In this document: in pieces, positions 39,268 to 46,963 of the stretch
Position numbering within the stretch: the first letter of the stretch is position 1
Layout of the letters: each line of letters starts with the position of its first letter
DNA from: Gemmatimonadaceae bacterium
GTDB taxonomy: Bacteria > Gemmatimonadota > Gemmatimonadetes > Gemmatimonadales > Gemmatimonadaceae
Direction of reading: 5' to 3'
DNA length: 63,939 nt
Assembly: GCA_025931335.1 (NCBI GenBank)
Contig: JAICNG010000006.1
Coordinates: 1-63,939 of the forward strand
Program-made: the position numbers and the translations under genes
The notes under the pieces: generated by a model
Told to the model about the DNA's origin: nothing
The model's database searches: none
Seen by the model: the letters and a program-made list of their open reading frames with translations, nothing else

Positions 39268-41199
39268 ATGCGCTCCGCCACAGTGGGAACGGCGATGCCG
39301 CGGTCCCCCAACATCCTCGCGCTCGGCATGGTGGCGCTCATGGCGCCAGCGACGACCGGCGACGTCAACCCGTCAGCCGCCCGTGCGACGCCGCCCCGCG
39401 TCGTCCCTAACGACAACCGGTCCGCCGCCGGCACGCTGAAGGACGGCGTGCTGACGCTACGTCTGGTTGCGCAGCCTGCCGTGTGGCGCCCCGAGGGACC
39501 GGACGGCCCCGATCTGCCGATCTACGCGTTCGCGGAAGAGGGCAAGTCGCCCCGAGTGCCGGGGCCGCTCGTCCGCGTACCGATCGGTACGGAGCTTCGC
39601 ATCAGCATCCGGAATGCGGTCGCCGAGCCGCTGCGCATGTATGGCTTGCTCGATCGTCCGGCGAACAAGCCCGATAGCGTCGATGTCCCGCCCGGCCACA
39701 CCACCGTGTTCAGAATTCGCGCCGGCCTTGCTGGGACGTACTTCTACTATGCGCGCACCTCTCGCGACACCTTCCCATTCGGACAACATGCCGACGGCCA
39801 ACTGAGCGGCGCGATTATCATCGACACGATCGGCGCTCCGCAGCCGGCAAACGACCGCGTGTTCGTGGTGGGACTCTGGCGAGGGCGCGAAACGCCGTTT
39901 GGGACGCCCGTGGAACGGCGCGAAGAGGTGCTGGTATTCAATGGACTCGCCTGGCCGCACACCGAGCGCCTGGCGTACACGGTCGGCGACACGCTGCACT
40001 GGCGGTTCGTCAACACGACGCGCCGCGGTCATCCGCTTCACCTCCACGGCTTCTACTATCGAGTGGAGGCGCGCGGTACTGTGCTGCGCGACACGGTGTA
40101 TCCGGCACCGGCGCGGCGGACCGTGGTAACGGAGCATCTCCCGCGCGGAACGACGATGGCGATGTCGTGGTCGCCGCACACGGCTGGCAACTGGCTCTTC
40201 CACTGCCATCTCGTCGAGCACATCTCCGGAAAGTCGCGTCCCTCCGCACTCTACCCCTCGGCGAAGGCGAACCACGGCCCGGCGGGGCACGCGGTGCACG
40301 ACATGTCCGGTCTGGTGATGGGCATTCATGTCCGCCCGCGACCGAACGCACCTGCGGCAGCGGTCGATTCACCTCGACGGCGCCTCCGGCTGTTCGTCAA
40401 CGAGCGACCCAACGTGTACGGCCGGGCCAGCGCGTACGCCTTCGTGCTTCAGGAGGGTGAGCGCGAGCCGTCCGCGGATTCACTCCGCCTGCCCGGATCG
40501 ACGATCACGCTCGTCCGCGGAGAACCGGCCGCCATCACGGTGATCAATCGGGCCCGGGAACCGGTGAGCGTGCACTGGCACGGCATCGAGCTCGAGAGCT
40601 ACTTCGACGGTGTGGGTGGATGGAGCGGCATCGCGACGCGTCTCGCGCCTCCGATCGCCCCCGGCGATTCGTTCATCGCGCGCATGACACCGCCCCGGGC
40701 CGGGACGTTCATCTATCACACGCACGCGCACGAGCTGGCCCAAATGGGGGGCGGGCTCTACGCCCCGCTGCTGGTGCTCGAGCCTGGCCAGCGGCGCGAC
40801 ACCACTACCGATCGCGTGCTGTTGCTCAGCACCAGCGGGCCGCTCGCGCAATCCCCGCCGAACGTGAATGGGGACACGACTCCAGCGCCGCTGGAGCTGC
40901 GCAAAGGGACGACGTATCGCCTGCGGTTCATCGCCATCGCTCCAACCGACGTCAAGGTCATCCGCCTGTGGGCCGACACGGTGCTGCAGCGGTGGCGCCC
41001 GGTTGCCAAGGACGGCGCGGCGCTTCCGCCGCAGCAGGTCCGCGCGCGCCCGGCGCACCTCGTGATGGGTACCGGGGAGACGTGGGACGTCGAGGTCACT
41101 CCCACGGAGTCGCGCGACCTCGCACTCGAGATTCTCACCCTGGGACGCGTGGGGCTCGCCCCGATTCGCACGCGCATCCCCGTGCACGTGCGCGACTAG
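39268..41199 (+). CDS. Multicopper oxidase with permuted copper-motif order (paralogue 1)
   Basis: This 643-residue exported protein (start 39268; ATG 39295 possible) has four cupredoxin-like domains. Domain 1 keeps the laccase fold text (PGPLVRVPIGTELRISIRN) but has MYGL and YYART where HWHG and HSH are expected. Domain 2 has HPLHLHG (near 253) and the type-1 Cys motif WLFHCHLVEH (near 311). Domain 3 has VHWHGIE (near 435) and FIYHTHAHE (near 482). Domain 4 lacks ligands. All ligand pairs exist but in reversed order. No axial Met is visible after HCHLVEH. It likely oxidises Cu(I), Fe(II) or phenolics (family knowledge). Confidence 0.88.
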   Translation: MRSATVGTAMPRSPNILALGMVALMAPATTGDVNPSAARATPPRVVPNDNRSAAGTLKDGVLTLRLVAQPAVWRPEGPDGPDLPIYAFAEEGKSPRVPGPLVRVPIGTELRISIRNAVAEPLRMYGLLDRPANKPDSVDVPPGHTTVFRIRAGLAGTYFYYARTSRDTFPFGQHADGQLSGAIIIDTIGAPQPANDRVFVVGLWRGRETPFGTPVERREEVLVFNGLAWPHTERLAYTVGDTLHWRFVNTTRRGHPLHLHGFYYRVEARGTVLRDTVYPAPARRTVVTEHLPRGTTMAMSWSPHTAGNWLFHCHLVEHISGKSRPSALYPSAKANHGPAGHAVHDMSGLVMGIHVRPRPNAPAAAVDSPRRRLRLFVNERPNVYGRASAYAFVLQEGEREPSADSLRLPGSTITLVRGEPAAITVINRAREPVSVHWHGIELESYFDGVGGWSGIATRLAPPIAPGDSFIARMTPPRAGTFIYHTHAHELAQMGGGLYAPLLVLEPGQRRDTTTDRVLLLSTSGPLAQSPPNVNGDTTPAPLELRKGTTYRLRFIAIAPTDVKVIRLWADTVLQRWRPVAKDGAALPPQQVRARPAHLVMGTGETWDVEVTPTESRDLALEILTLGRVGLAPIRTRIPVHVRD

Positions 41200-41579
41200 T
41201 CCGGGCCTAACGCCGCGGCGAGCTTCTTCGGTGCCGCGAGGCGATACGCCTCTCGGAGGATGTCGGCGAGCTCGTCCCAGTCGCATACCTTGTCCAGGTA
41301 CACGCCCACCCAGCCGCTCGGTCCCACGTAAGGCGGGGAGAAGTAGCGATCGGGTGCCGATCGGATGAGCAGCTCCTGATTCACGTGGAGGGACTTGCAC
41401 CAGGCGGCGTGCCGGCCGTCGCCATGATGGTTGGACGCGTTCGCGTACATCGCGAACATCTTGTTGCGCACGCGAAACGTCGGCTCTCCCCACGCCTCGA
41501 CTTCGTGTGCCTCCGGGAGCGCGAGGCACATCTTGCGGAGCTTCGCCAGCGCCCGCGGCGGCTTCCCGACCCCGGCCAT
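41196..41579 (-). CDS. MmcQ/YjbR-family protein
   Basis: This 127-residue protein has the YjbR/MmcQ fold signature: CLALPEAHEVEAWGEPTFRVRNKMFAMY, SLHVNQELLIRSAPDRYFSPPYVGPSGWVGVYLDKV and ELADILREAYRLAAPKKL (read in pieces). The family is small and possibly nucleic-acid-binding, without a settled role. The start ATG 41579 has GGAGG 6 nt upstream. Its stop overlaps the convergent oxidase stop by 4 nt. Confidence 0.92.
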   Translation of the reverse strand: MAGVGKPPRALAKLRKMCLALPEAHEVEAWGEPTFRVRNKMFAMYANASNHHGDGRHAAWCKSLHVNQELLIRSAPDRYFSPPYVGPSGWVGVYLDKVCDWDELADILREAYRLAAPKKLAAALGPD

Positions 41580-41589
41580 CGTTCGCCTC

Positions 41590-42741
41590 CTACGGCGATT
41601 CGGCGCCGCTGTCCGGCAGAACGCGCACTCGCGGCGGCTGGGGGGTCGGCAGCGTCGCGCTCCACTCCCGTGCCTCCTCCGCCGTAGCCCACCTGGTCAT
41701 CGCGAGCTCTTCGCCATATCCGATGTGTATGCGGCCGAGTGGCGCGCCAAGCCTCCCTCCGGCCACCGGGAGAACGATGAGCGAGTCCGCTCGCTGTGCC
41801 AGGAGGTAGGCACCCGACGGCGATGCCGTGGCATCGAGCGCGTTCGGCAGCTGCCTCACGAGCTCGCTCCAGGGGACAGGAAGGGGCGCTTCGCCGGTGA
41901 ACGATGGCGGGATCGCCTCACCGCCTTCGGTGTCCTGTCCGCCGCGGCATACGATCGGCCCCTCGATCCACAGGCGAGCCACCCATGCGCCTTGGTGGCG
42001 CCGGATCGACCAGCTCGAGTCGATCTGTGCCCCAGGGTCTTCGGCCGGGTATCCACACCCGGCGGTATCGGAGAAGTGCTGCTCGAGCGCGGTACGTGCG
42101 CTTGGCTCGAGGAGGGGGCGCAGCGCAACTCGCTCGCTGGAGCCGAACCGCCTGACGACGTTGTCCCCCGAGGTGTAGTACTTGGCCGGGCTGCAAAACT
42201 CCGTGCTGGTGTGACGCGCCTCGACGGAGAGGACATTTGGCGACGCATACGTCACCTGGCGGGTGCTCCGGTAGCAATACAGGGTCTCGTTGCTTACCGG
42301 ATACTCCTCGGCCGCCCCGCTATCGGCTGGTGCGCGCGCCGACTTCGCCCTCTCGCGAAGGACCTCCTCCTCGGCCTGCTCGCACGGCATGCCGTCGAGT
42401 CGCACGCGTGCGTCTTCACCCCGTCGGGCGACGAACACCGCTTCGGCGAGGCTCACGAAGATGCTGTCCTCTACCCAACCACCTCCCCCCTCACCCCAGG
42501 TGCACCGGTCGACGACACCAACCCACCAGAATCCATCGTCGCGTGGCACGAGGAGGTCGGGGCGCTCGGCGACGAGGCGGGCTGTATCGTTAGGCCAGGC
42601 GATCCAGAGCGTGCGGCCGGAGGTGAGGCCGACAAGCACACCCTGGTGATCGGGCGCGATCGGGCCGCATCCGACGGCGAGAAGGAGACCGGCGACCGCG
42701 ATCGAGTGGGCGGCGGCCGGCGGGCGGGCGCGGTGGCTCAC
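41590..42741 (-). CDS. Lipoprotein of unknown function (383 aa)
   Basis: The start is GTG 42741, overlapping the GNAT stop by 4 nt (GTGA), and gives a lipoprotein signal VAGLLLAVGCGP. The mature part is Trp/Glu-rich with no recognised domain: DDGFWWVGVVDRCTWGE, AVFVARRGEDARVRLDGMPC, ARHTSTEFCSPAKYY, RLWIEGPIVCRGGQD. Five or more Cys suggest disulfides. The C-terminus is acidic/proline-rich. It is probably surface-exposed and coupled to the acetyltransferase gene upstream. Confidence 0.65.
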   Translation of the reverse strand: MSHRARPPAAAHSIAVAGLLLAVGCGPIAPDHQGVLVGLTSGRTLWIAWPNDTARLVAERPDLLVPRDDGFWWVGVVDRCTWGEGGGGWVEDSIFVSLAEAVFVARRGEDARVRLDGMPCEQAEEEVLRERAKSARAPADSGAAEEYPVSNETLYCYRSTRQVTYASPNVLSVEARHTSTEFCSPAKYYTSGDNVVRRFGSSERVALRPLLEPSARTALEQHFSDTAGCGYPAEDPGAQIDSSWSIRRHQGAWVARLWIEGPIVCRGGQDTEGGEAIPPSFTGEAPLPVPWSELVRQLPNALDATASPSGAYLLAQRADSLIVLPVAGGRLGAPLGRIHIGYGEELAMTRWATAEEAREWSATLPTPQPPRVRVLPDSGAESP

Positions 42742-43280
42742 AGCATCATCTCGAAGTACACCAGGGGATTCCCGCGATACGTCACGTTGCCGACATGCCG
42801 AAACCCCGCGCGCGCGTAAAACCCACCGGCACCGGCGTCGGCGTCGTACGCGTCGAGGCGAATGGCATCGGCCGGCCACGCACGCGCGATGCGGACGATC
42901 TCATCAACGCAGCGGCGCCCGATGCCGCGTCGCTGATAATCGGGGCGTACGGACATGCTGGTGAGATAGAGGGGACGCTCGCAGTCGGTGAAGTAGGAAC
43001 GATCGATTGCCCACGGCTTGCGCGTACTGAGCTGAAAGGTCGCAACCGTCGCGCGGCCGCTCCTCACGAGCCACACCTTCGCGATCCGCATGTCGTACGC
43101 GGCGCCGCGCTCCGACGCCTCACTCGACCAGTGGCCGCGTCCGAATCGTGTCGTGAGGTCGCGCGCTGTCGACGTGCGAAGGGCGGCGACCACGGACGCG
43201 TCGGTCGCTCGTGCCTCGCGAAAGGTCAGCCGCGTCAGGGCTCCCGCGGCGTGCGAGCGTCGGGCCTGAGCGCGGATCAT
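42738..43280 (-). CDS. GNAT-family N-acetyltransferase
   Basis: This 180-residue protein has the GNAT fold: FREARATDASVVAAL (beta1-alpha1), LYLTSMSVRPDYQRRGIGRRCVDEIVRIA (motif A with Q/RxxGxG for acetyl-CoA) and LDAYDADAGAGGFYARAGFRHVG (motif B). The acceptor substrate is unknown. Start ATG 43280 directly follows the DUF2255 stop (TGAATG), and its stop overlaps the next lipoprotein start. Confidence 0.92.
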   Translation of the reverse strand: MIRAQARRSHAAGALTRLTFREARATDASVVAALRTSTARDLTTRFGRGHWSSEASERGAAYDMRIAKVWLVRSGRATVATFQLSTRKPWAIDRSYFTDCERPLYLTSMSVRPDYQRRGIGRRCVDEIVRIARAWPADAIRLDAYDADAGAGGFYARAGFRHVGNVTYRGNPLVYFEMML

Positions 43281-43661
43281 TCAGAGGGGAATGAGCTCAG
43301 TCGTGGTCGCGCGCGACTTGGCTCCGGCGAGGTCGCGCGCGTACTTCACCGAGCCGGGCGTGTGGTATTTCTCGAGGTAGGCGCGTGAGACGGCGTCCTT
43401 GAGTGGCTCGCTGCGCGTGCGCACCGCGCGCACCGGGATCTCGCGATCGTTCACGGTGACGATACCGCGCGGCTCCTCGAGGAACGTGCGAAACCAGCTC
43501 CGCGGCTTCACGCTCCAAGACCTGACGAAGACGCGGCCCTGGACCACCACCGCCCAGATCCCGATGACGCGGTGTGGCTGCGTGCCGGCGCGAATGCCGA
43601 TGACCTGGCCATCGCGGATGGCGGCGAGGACCTTCGGCGCAAACGTGCGACGAGCGCCCAT
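43281..43661 (-). CDS. DUF2255-family protein
   Basis: This 126-residue soluble protein matches the DUF2255 pattern: FAPKVLAAIRDGQVIGIRAG, HRVIGIWAVVVQGRVFVRSW, SWFRTFLEEPRGIVTVNDREI and DAVSRAYLEKYHTPGSVKYARDL. It is related in fold to flavin-binding split barrels of nitroreductase type, but catalysis is unproven. First gene of a three-gene coupled cluster (DUF2255, GNAT, lipoprotein). The start ATG 43661 lies 14 bp beyond the Bor-like stop. Confidence 0.82.
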   Translation of the reverse strand: MGARRTFAPKVLAAIRDGQVIGIRAGTQPHRVIGIWAVVVQGRVFVRSWSVKPRSWFRTFLEEPRGIVTVNDREIPVRAVRTRSEPLKDAVSRAYLEKYHTPGSVKYARDLAGAKSRATTTELIPL

Positions 43662-43674
43662 CGGCCGTGCGCGC

Positions 43675-43968
43675 CTACCGGATCTCCGCGCAGGTCACCT
43701 GGATCGACATGGGTGTGTAGATCCCGAGCGTCAGCGCGCCGACGAGCTGATTCAGAAAGGACAGCTTCGTCTCCACGCGCGCGATCCCGCTGGTGCACCG
43801 CTGCATCGGATTGATCGTATCCGGCGGCACGAGGCCGTAAATCCAGGAATCGGCCCACTTGTCCTCGACGGTCACGGTTGATGGCGTGCTCCCGGTCTCG
43901 ATCGTGGCATGGTAGCAGCCCGCCAGAATCAAGGCGAGCGCCACGGTGGCGGTGCGGGTGCGATGCAT
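43675..43968 (-). CDS. Bor/Iss-like lipoprotein
   Basis: This 97-residue lipoprotein (start ATG 43968 with GGAG 6 nt upstream; lipobox LILAGCYH) aligns with the phage-lambda Bor family. It has CTSGIARVETKLSFLNQLVG and ALTLGIYTPMSIQVTC, corresponding to Bor's VKTE...NGLLGFITLGIYTP...C. Bor lipoproteins sit in the outer membrane and aid serum resistance in E. coli, a role unlikely here. It is divergent from the TonB receptor gene, with the shared promoter region at 43969-44109. Confidence 0.85.
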   Translation of the reverse strand: MHRTRTATVALALILAGCYHATIETGSTPSTVTVEDKWADSWIYGLVPPDTINPMQRCTSGIARVETKLSFLNQLVGALTLGIYTPMSIQVTCAEIR

Positions 43969-44109
43969 GACCGGCTCCACGTTAGGGTGACTCATAGTAC
44001 GGCTCGCTGGGCAGGTGGGTAAGTAGGCACACTTGCTCGCCTTGACGCTGTGACCCGGCTGCCGTATGCCATCTCCAGGGCAATCCACCCGGCTCCCGAA
44101 GGAGGCACT

Positions 44110-46929
44110 ATGCGGCGCGTTGTGAGGCTCGCGGCGTTGGCGCTGGCGATGGGCGTGCTCGTCGCCACTCGAGCATCGGCGCAGGGCGGGACGATCCGCG
44201 GTCGTGTGGCGGATACGGCCGGCACACCGGTGGCCGACGCGCTGGTGTGGGTCGAGGCCACGGCGCTTCGTGCGATGACCGCCGGGAATGGCGAGTACGT
44301 CATCAGTGCGGTGCCGGCGGGCGCGGCCATCCTCCGTGTGCGCCGCATCGGCTACGTCGACATCGCCCCCGCCGCGCGCGTCACCGTCGTCGCGGGCGGG
44401 ACGGTGGAGCACGACTTCACGCTGCGCAACGTCGCCAACACACTGGCGCCGATCGTCGTCGGATCCCGCGCGACGCACACCGCCGCCGACGAGCTGGCGG
44501 TGCCCGTCGACGTGTTCACTCCGCAGCAGATTCGCTCCCAGGGGACGACGGAGACGGCGCAGATCCTGGCGCAGCTCGCCCCCTCGGTGAACTTCCCCCG
44601 GCAGAGCGTCTCCGACGCGTCGGAGATCGTTCGGCCCTTCACCATGCGCGGCCTGAGTCCGGACCACACGCTCGTGCTGCTCAACGGGAAGCGTCGGCAT
44701 CACACGGCGCTCATTCATTACTACGGCGCGGGGCAGGCGGCGGGATCGAGCGGCGTGGACATGAACGCGTTCCCGGCGAGCGCCATCGAGCGACTGGAAG
44801 TGTTGCGCGACGGCGCCGCGGCGCAGTACGGGTCCGACGCGATCGCGGGCGTCGTCAACGTCGTCCTCAAGGAGGGCGCGTTCGCACCCTTCTTCAGCGT
44901 CGACCTCGGCGAGTACATGACGAGTGAGGAGAATCCGGCGGCGCTGCCGAGCAATGGCGAGCGTCCCAGCTTCCCGCGCGATGGGCGCACGATCGACGTC
45001 AACGGCGGCTGGGGAGTCCCGCTCGGACGCGGCTCGCTCAGCCTCTTCGCCGAGTATCGCGATCGCGATCCCACCAACCGCGCCGGGCCGGATGCGTCGG
45101 ACATGTTCGGCGCGGATGCGGACGAGGTGGTCGACGGGGAGCTCGTGACGAAGAACAACTCCATCCCGATGCCGAACCACCACTGGGGCGACGGCGCATC
45201 GAAGGACCTCATGACCTTCGCGACGCTCCGTCTTCCGCTCGGCGCCGCCGGCGCGGCCGGATTGTACGGATTCGGGGGATACAGCAAACGGGAGGGGACC
45301 GGCTTTGGCTACTTCCGCGCGCCCTCGAGCGAACGCAACTGGACGCAGATCTATCCGAACGGCTTCCTGCCTCGGTTCGCGCCCGACGTCGTCGACCTCT
45401 CCGCCGTGGTCGGGGCGCGAGGCGTCGGCGGAGGGTGGTCGTACGACTTCGGCATCACCTATGGGCACAACGCGTTCGAGTACACGCTCGACAACACGCT
45501 CAATACGTCGTTAGGCCCGTGCCGCGACGCCCCCTGCGCCCCCGGACAGGACGGCATCCTCGGCAACTCGGACGACCCGGGCATCCCCAACCAGACGAGC
45601 TTCTTCGCCGGAGAGCTGCGCCTCTCGGAGGGCATCTTCAGCGTCGACGTGAACCGCGAGTTCGAGGTCGGACTCGCCTCGCCCCTCAACGTTGCGATCG
45701 GAGCGGCGTACCGGCGAGAGAACTACGAGATTCTGGCCGGAGAGCGCGCATCGTACATCAACGGGTTCCACCCCGCCTCGGACGGGAGCATTGCGCCGTC
45801 GGGCTCGCAGGTCTTCCCCGGATTCCGTCCCGAAGACGCCGCCGACGCCGATCGGAGCAACATCGGTGCGTACTTCGACCTCGAGGGTGACCTCGTGCCG
45901 AGGCTGCTCGCGAACGTCGCCGCGCGCTTCGAGAACTACAGCGACTTCGGCTCCAAGATCACCGGCAAGCTCGCGATGCGCTTTCAGCCCACGCCGAAGC
46001 TGACCCTGCGCTCGGCAGTGAGCACGGGATTTCGCGCGCCGTCGCTCAATCAGAGCTTCTACTCCAGCGTCGTGACGAACTTCAAGCCGGATGAGATCAC
46101 CGGCGAGCCGGTGCCGTTCGAGATCGGCATCTTCCCGGTGAATTCGCGAGAGGCTCGGGCGCTCGGGGCCCGGGATCTCGAGGCGGAATCGTCGCGGAAC
46201 TTCAGCGCCGGCGCGGCGCTCTCGCCGACGGAGAACCTCACCTTCACCGCCGACTTCTTCCTCGTCAACGTCGACGATCGGATCGTTCTCACGGGGTTTC
46301 TGGATACCGACAGCGTCGCGGCGATCCTCCGCGGCACCGGGTCCCGCGCCGAGGCTGCGCAGTATTTCACGAACGCGATCGATACGAGAACGCGCGGCGT
46401 CGACTTCACCGCTGCGTATCGAATGCCGACGATGACCGGGGAATTCGGCCTGACCGCGGCGTTCAACTACACGAAGACCACGATCCCGAACGAGTGCTGC
46501 ATTCCGCTGCCTCCCGAGCTTCAGGGGACGGACGAGGAGCTGATCGGCCGATACGACGAAGGCGGATTGCTGGCGATGACGCAGGAGCGGCCCAAGTGGC
46601 GAGGCACGGTCACGGGGCAGTACCGGTACGGCGCGTGGAATGGACTCGCGCGGTACTCGCATTACGGGAAGTACACCTCATCGCTGTACAGCTACAGTGG
46701 CGACGACGTCGCGACGTACAGCGCCAAGGGATTGGTCGACGTCGAGCTCGGCTACACGGCGGCGCGTGTGTTCAAGATTGCGATCGGTGCGCGCAACCTG
46801 CTCGACACCTATCCGGACCGAATGAGCTACAACAACGGCTTCGACATTTTCCCGTTCCCGCCCGCGTCGCCGTTCGGGTACAATGGGCGGTTCGTGTACA
46901 CGCGGGTCGACCTCGACTTCGGGCGGTAA
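44110..46929 (+). CDS. TonB-dependent receptor with N-terminal carboxypeptidase-like domain
   Basis: This 939-residue outer-membrane receptor starts at ATG 44110 after GGAGG. A signal peptide (LVATRASAQG) is followed by a CarboxypepD_reg-like domain (GTIRGRVADTAGTPVADALV, IRRIGY-type RVRRIGYVDI), the plug (RPFTMRGLSPDHTLVLLNGK, AIERLEVLRDGAAAQYGSDA) and a 22-strand-type barrel ending in Phe-Gly-Arg (VDLDFGR). It has no discernible ligand motif. The oxidase gene starts 34 bp downstream, so receptor and oxidase are probably co-transcribed, suggesting linked metal or organometal handling. Confidence 0.94.
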   Translation: MRRVVRLAALALAMGVLVATRASAQGGTIRGRVADTAGTPVADALVWVEATALRAMTAGNGEYVISAVPAGAAILRVRRIGYVDIAPAARVTVVAGGTVEHDFTLRNVANTLAPIVVGSRATHTAADELAVPVDVFTPQQIRSQGTTETAQILAQLAPSVNFPRQSVSDASEIVRPFTMRGLSPDHTLVLLNGKRRHHTALIHYYGAGQAAGSSGVDMNAFPASAIERLEVLRDGAAAQYGSDAIAGVVNVVLKEGAFAPFFSVDLGEYMTSEENPAALPSNGERPSFPRDGRTIDVNGGWGVPLGRGSLSLFAEYRDRDPTNRAGPDASDMFGADADEVVDGELVTKNNSIPMPNHHWGDGASKDLMTFATLRLPLGAAGAAGLYGFGGYSKREGTGFGYFRAPSSERNWTQIYPNGFLPRFAPDVVDLSAVVGARGVGGGWSYDFGITYGHNAFEYTLDNTLNTSLGPCRDAPCAPGQDGILGNSDDPGIPNQTSFFAGELRLSEGIFSVDVNREFEVGLASPLNVAIGAAYRRENYEILAGERASYINGFHPASDGSIAPSGSQVFPGFRPEDAADADRSNIGAYFDLEGDLVPRLLANVAARFENYSDFGSKITGKLAMRFQPTPKLTLRSAVSTGFRAPSLNQSFYSSVVTNFKPDEITGEPVPFEIGIFPVNSREARALGARDLEAESSRNFSAGAALSPTENLTFTADFFLVNVDDRIVLTGFLDTDSVAAILRGTGSRAEAAQYFTNAIDTRTRGVDFTAAYRMPTMTGEFGLTAAFNYTKTTIPNECCIPLPPELQGTDEELIGRYDEGGLLAMTQERPKWRGTVTGQYRYGAWNGLARYSHYGKYTSSLYSYSGDDVATYSAKGLVDVELGYTAARVFKIAIGARNLLDTYPDRMSYNNGFDIFPFPPASPFGYNGRFVYTRVDLDFGR

Positions 46930-46963
46930 GACACCTGGAGCACGACCTCTCCTGGAGGGCGCG

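Noticed and set aside
43675-43968. Evidence of a lambda-like phage from the Bor homologue
   Set aside because: It stands alone next to a TonB receptor, with no phage genes, and is better read as a chromosomal lipoprotein of the same family.
43675-45468. 597-codon minus-strand reading frame over the TonB receptor
   Set aside because: It is a GC-rich shadow of the receptor gene. Only its 3' end (the Bor-like lipoprotein) is real, and it has its own ribosome-binding site and lipobox.
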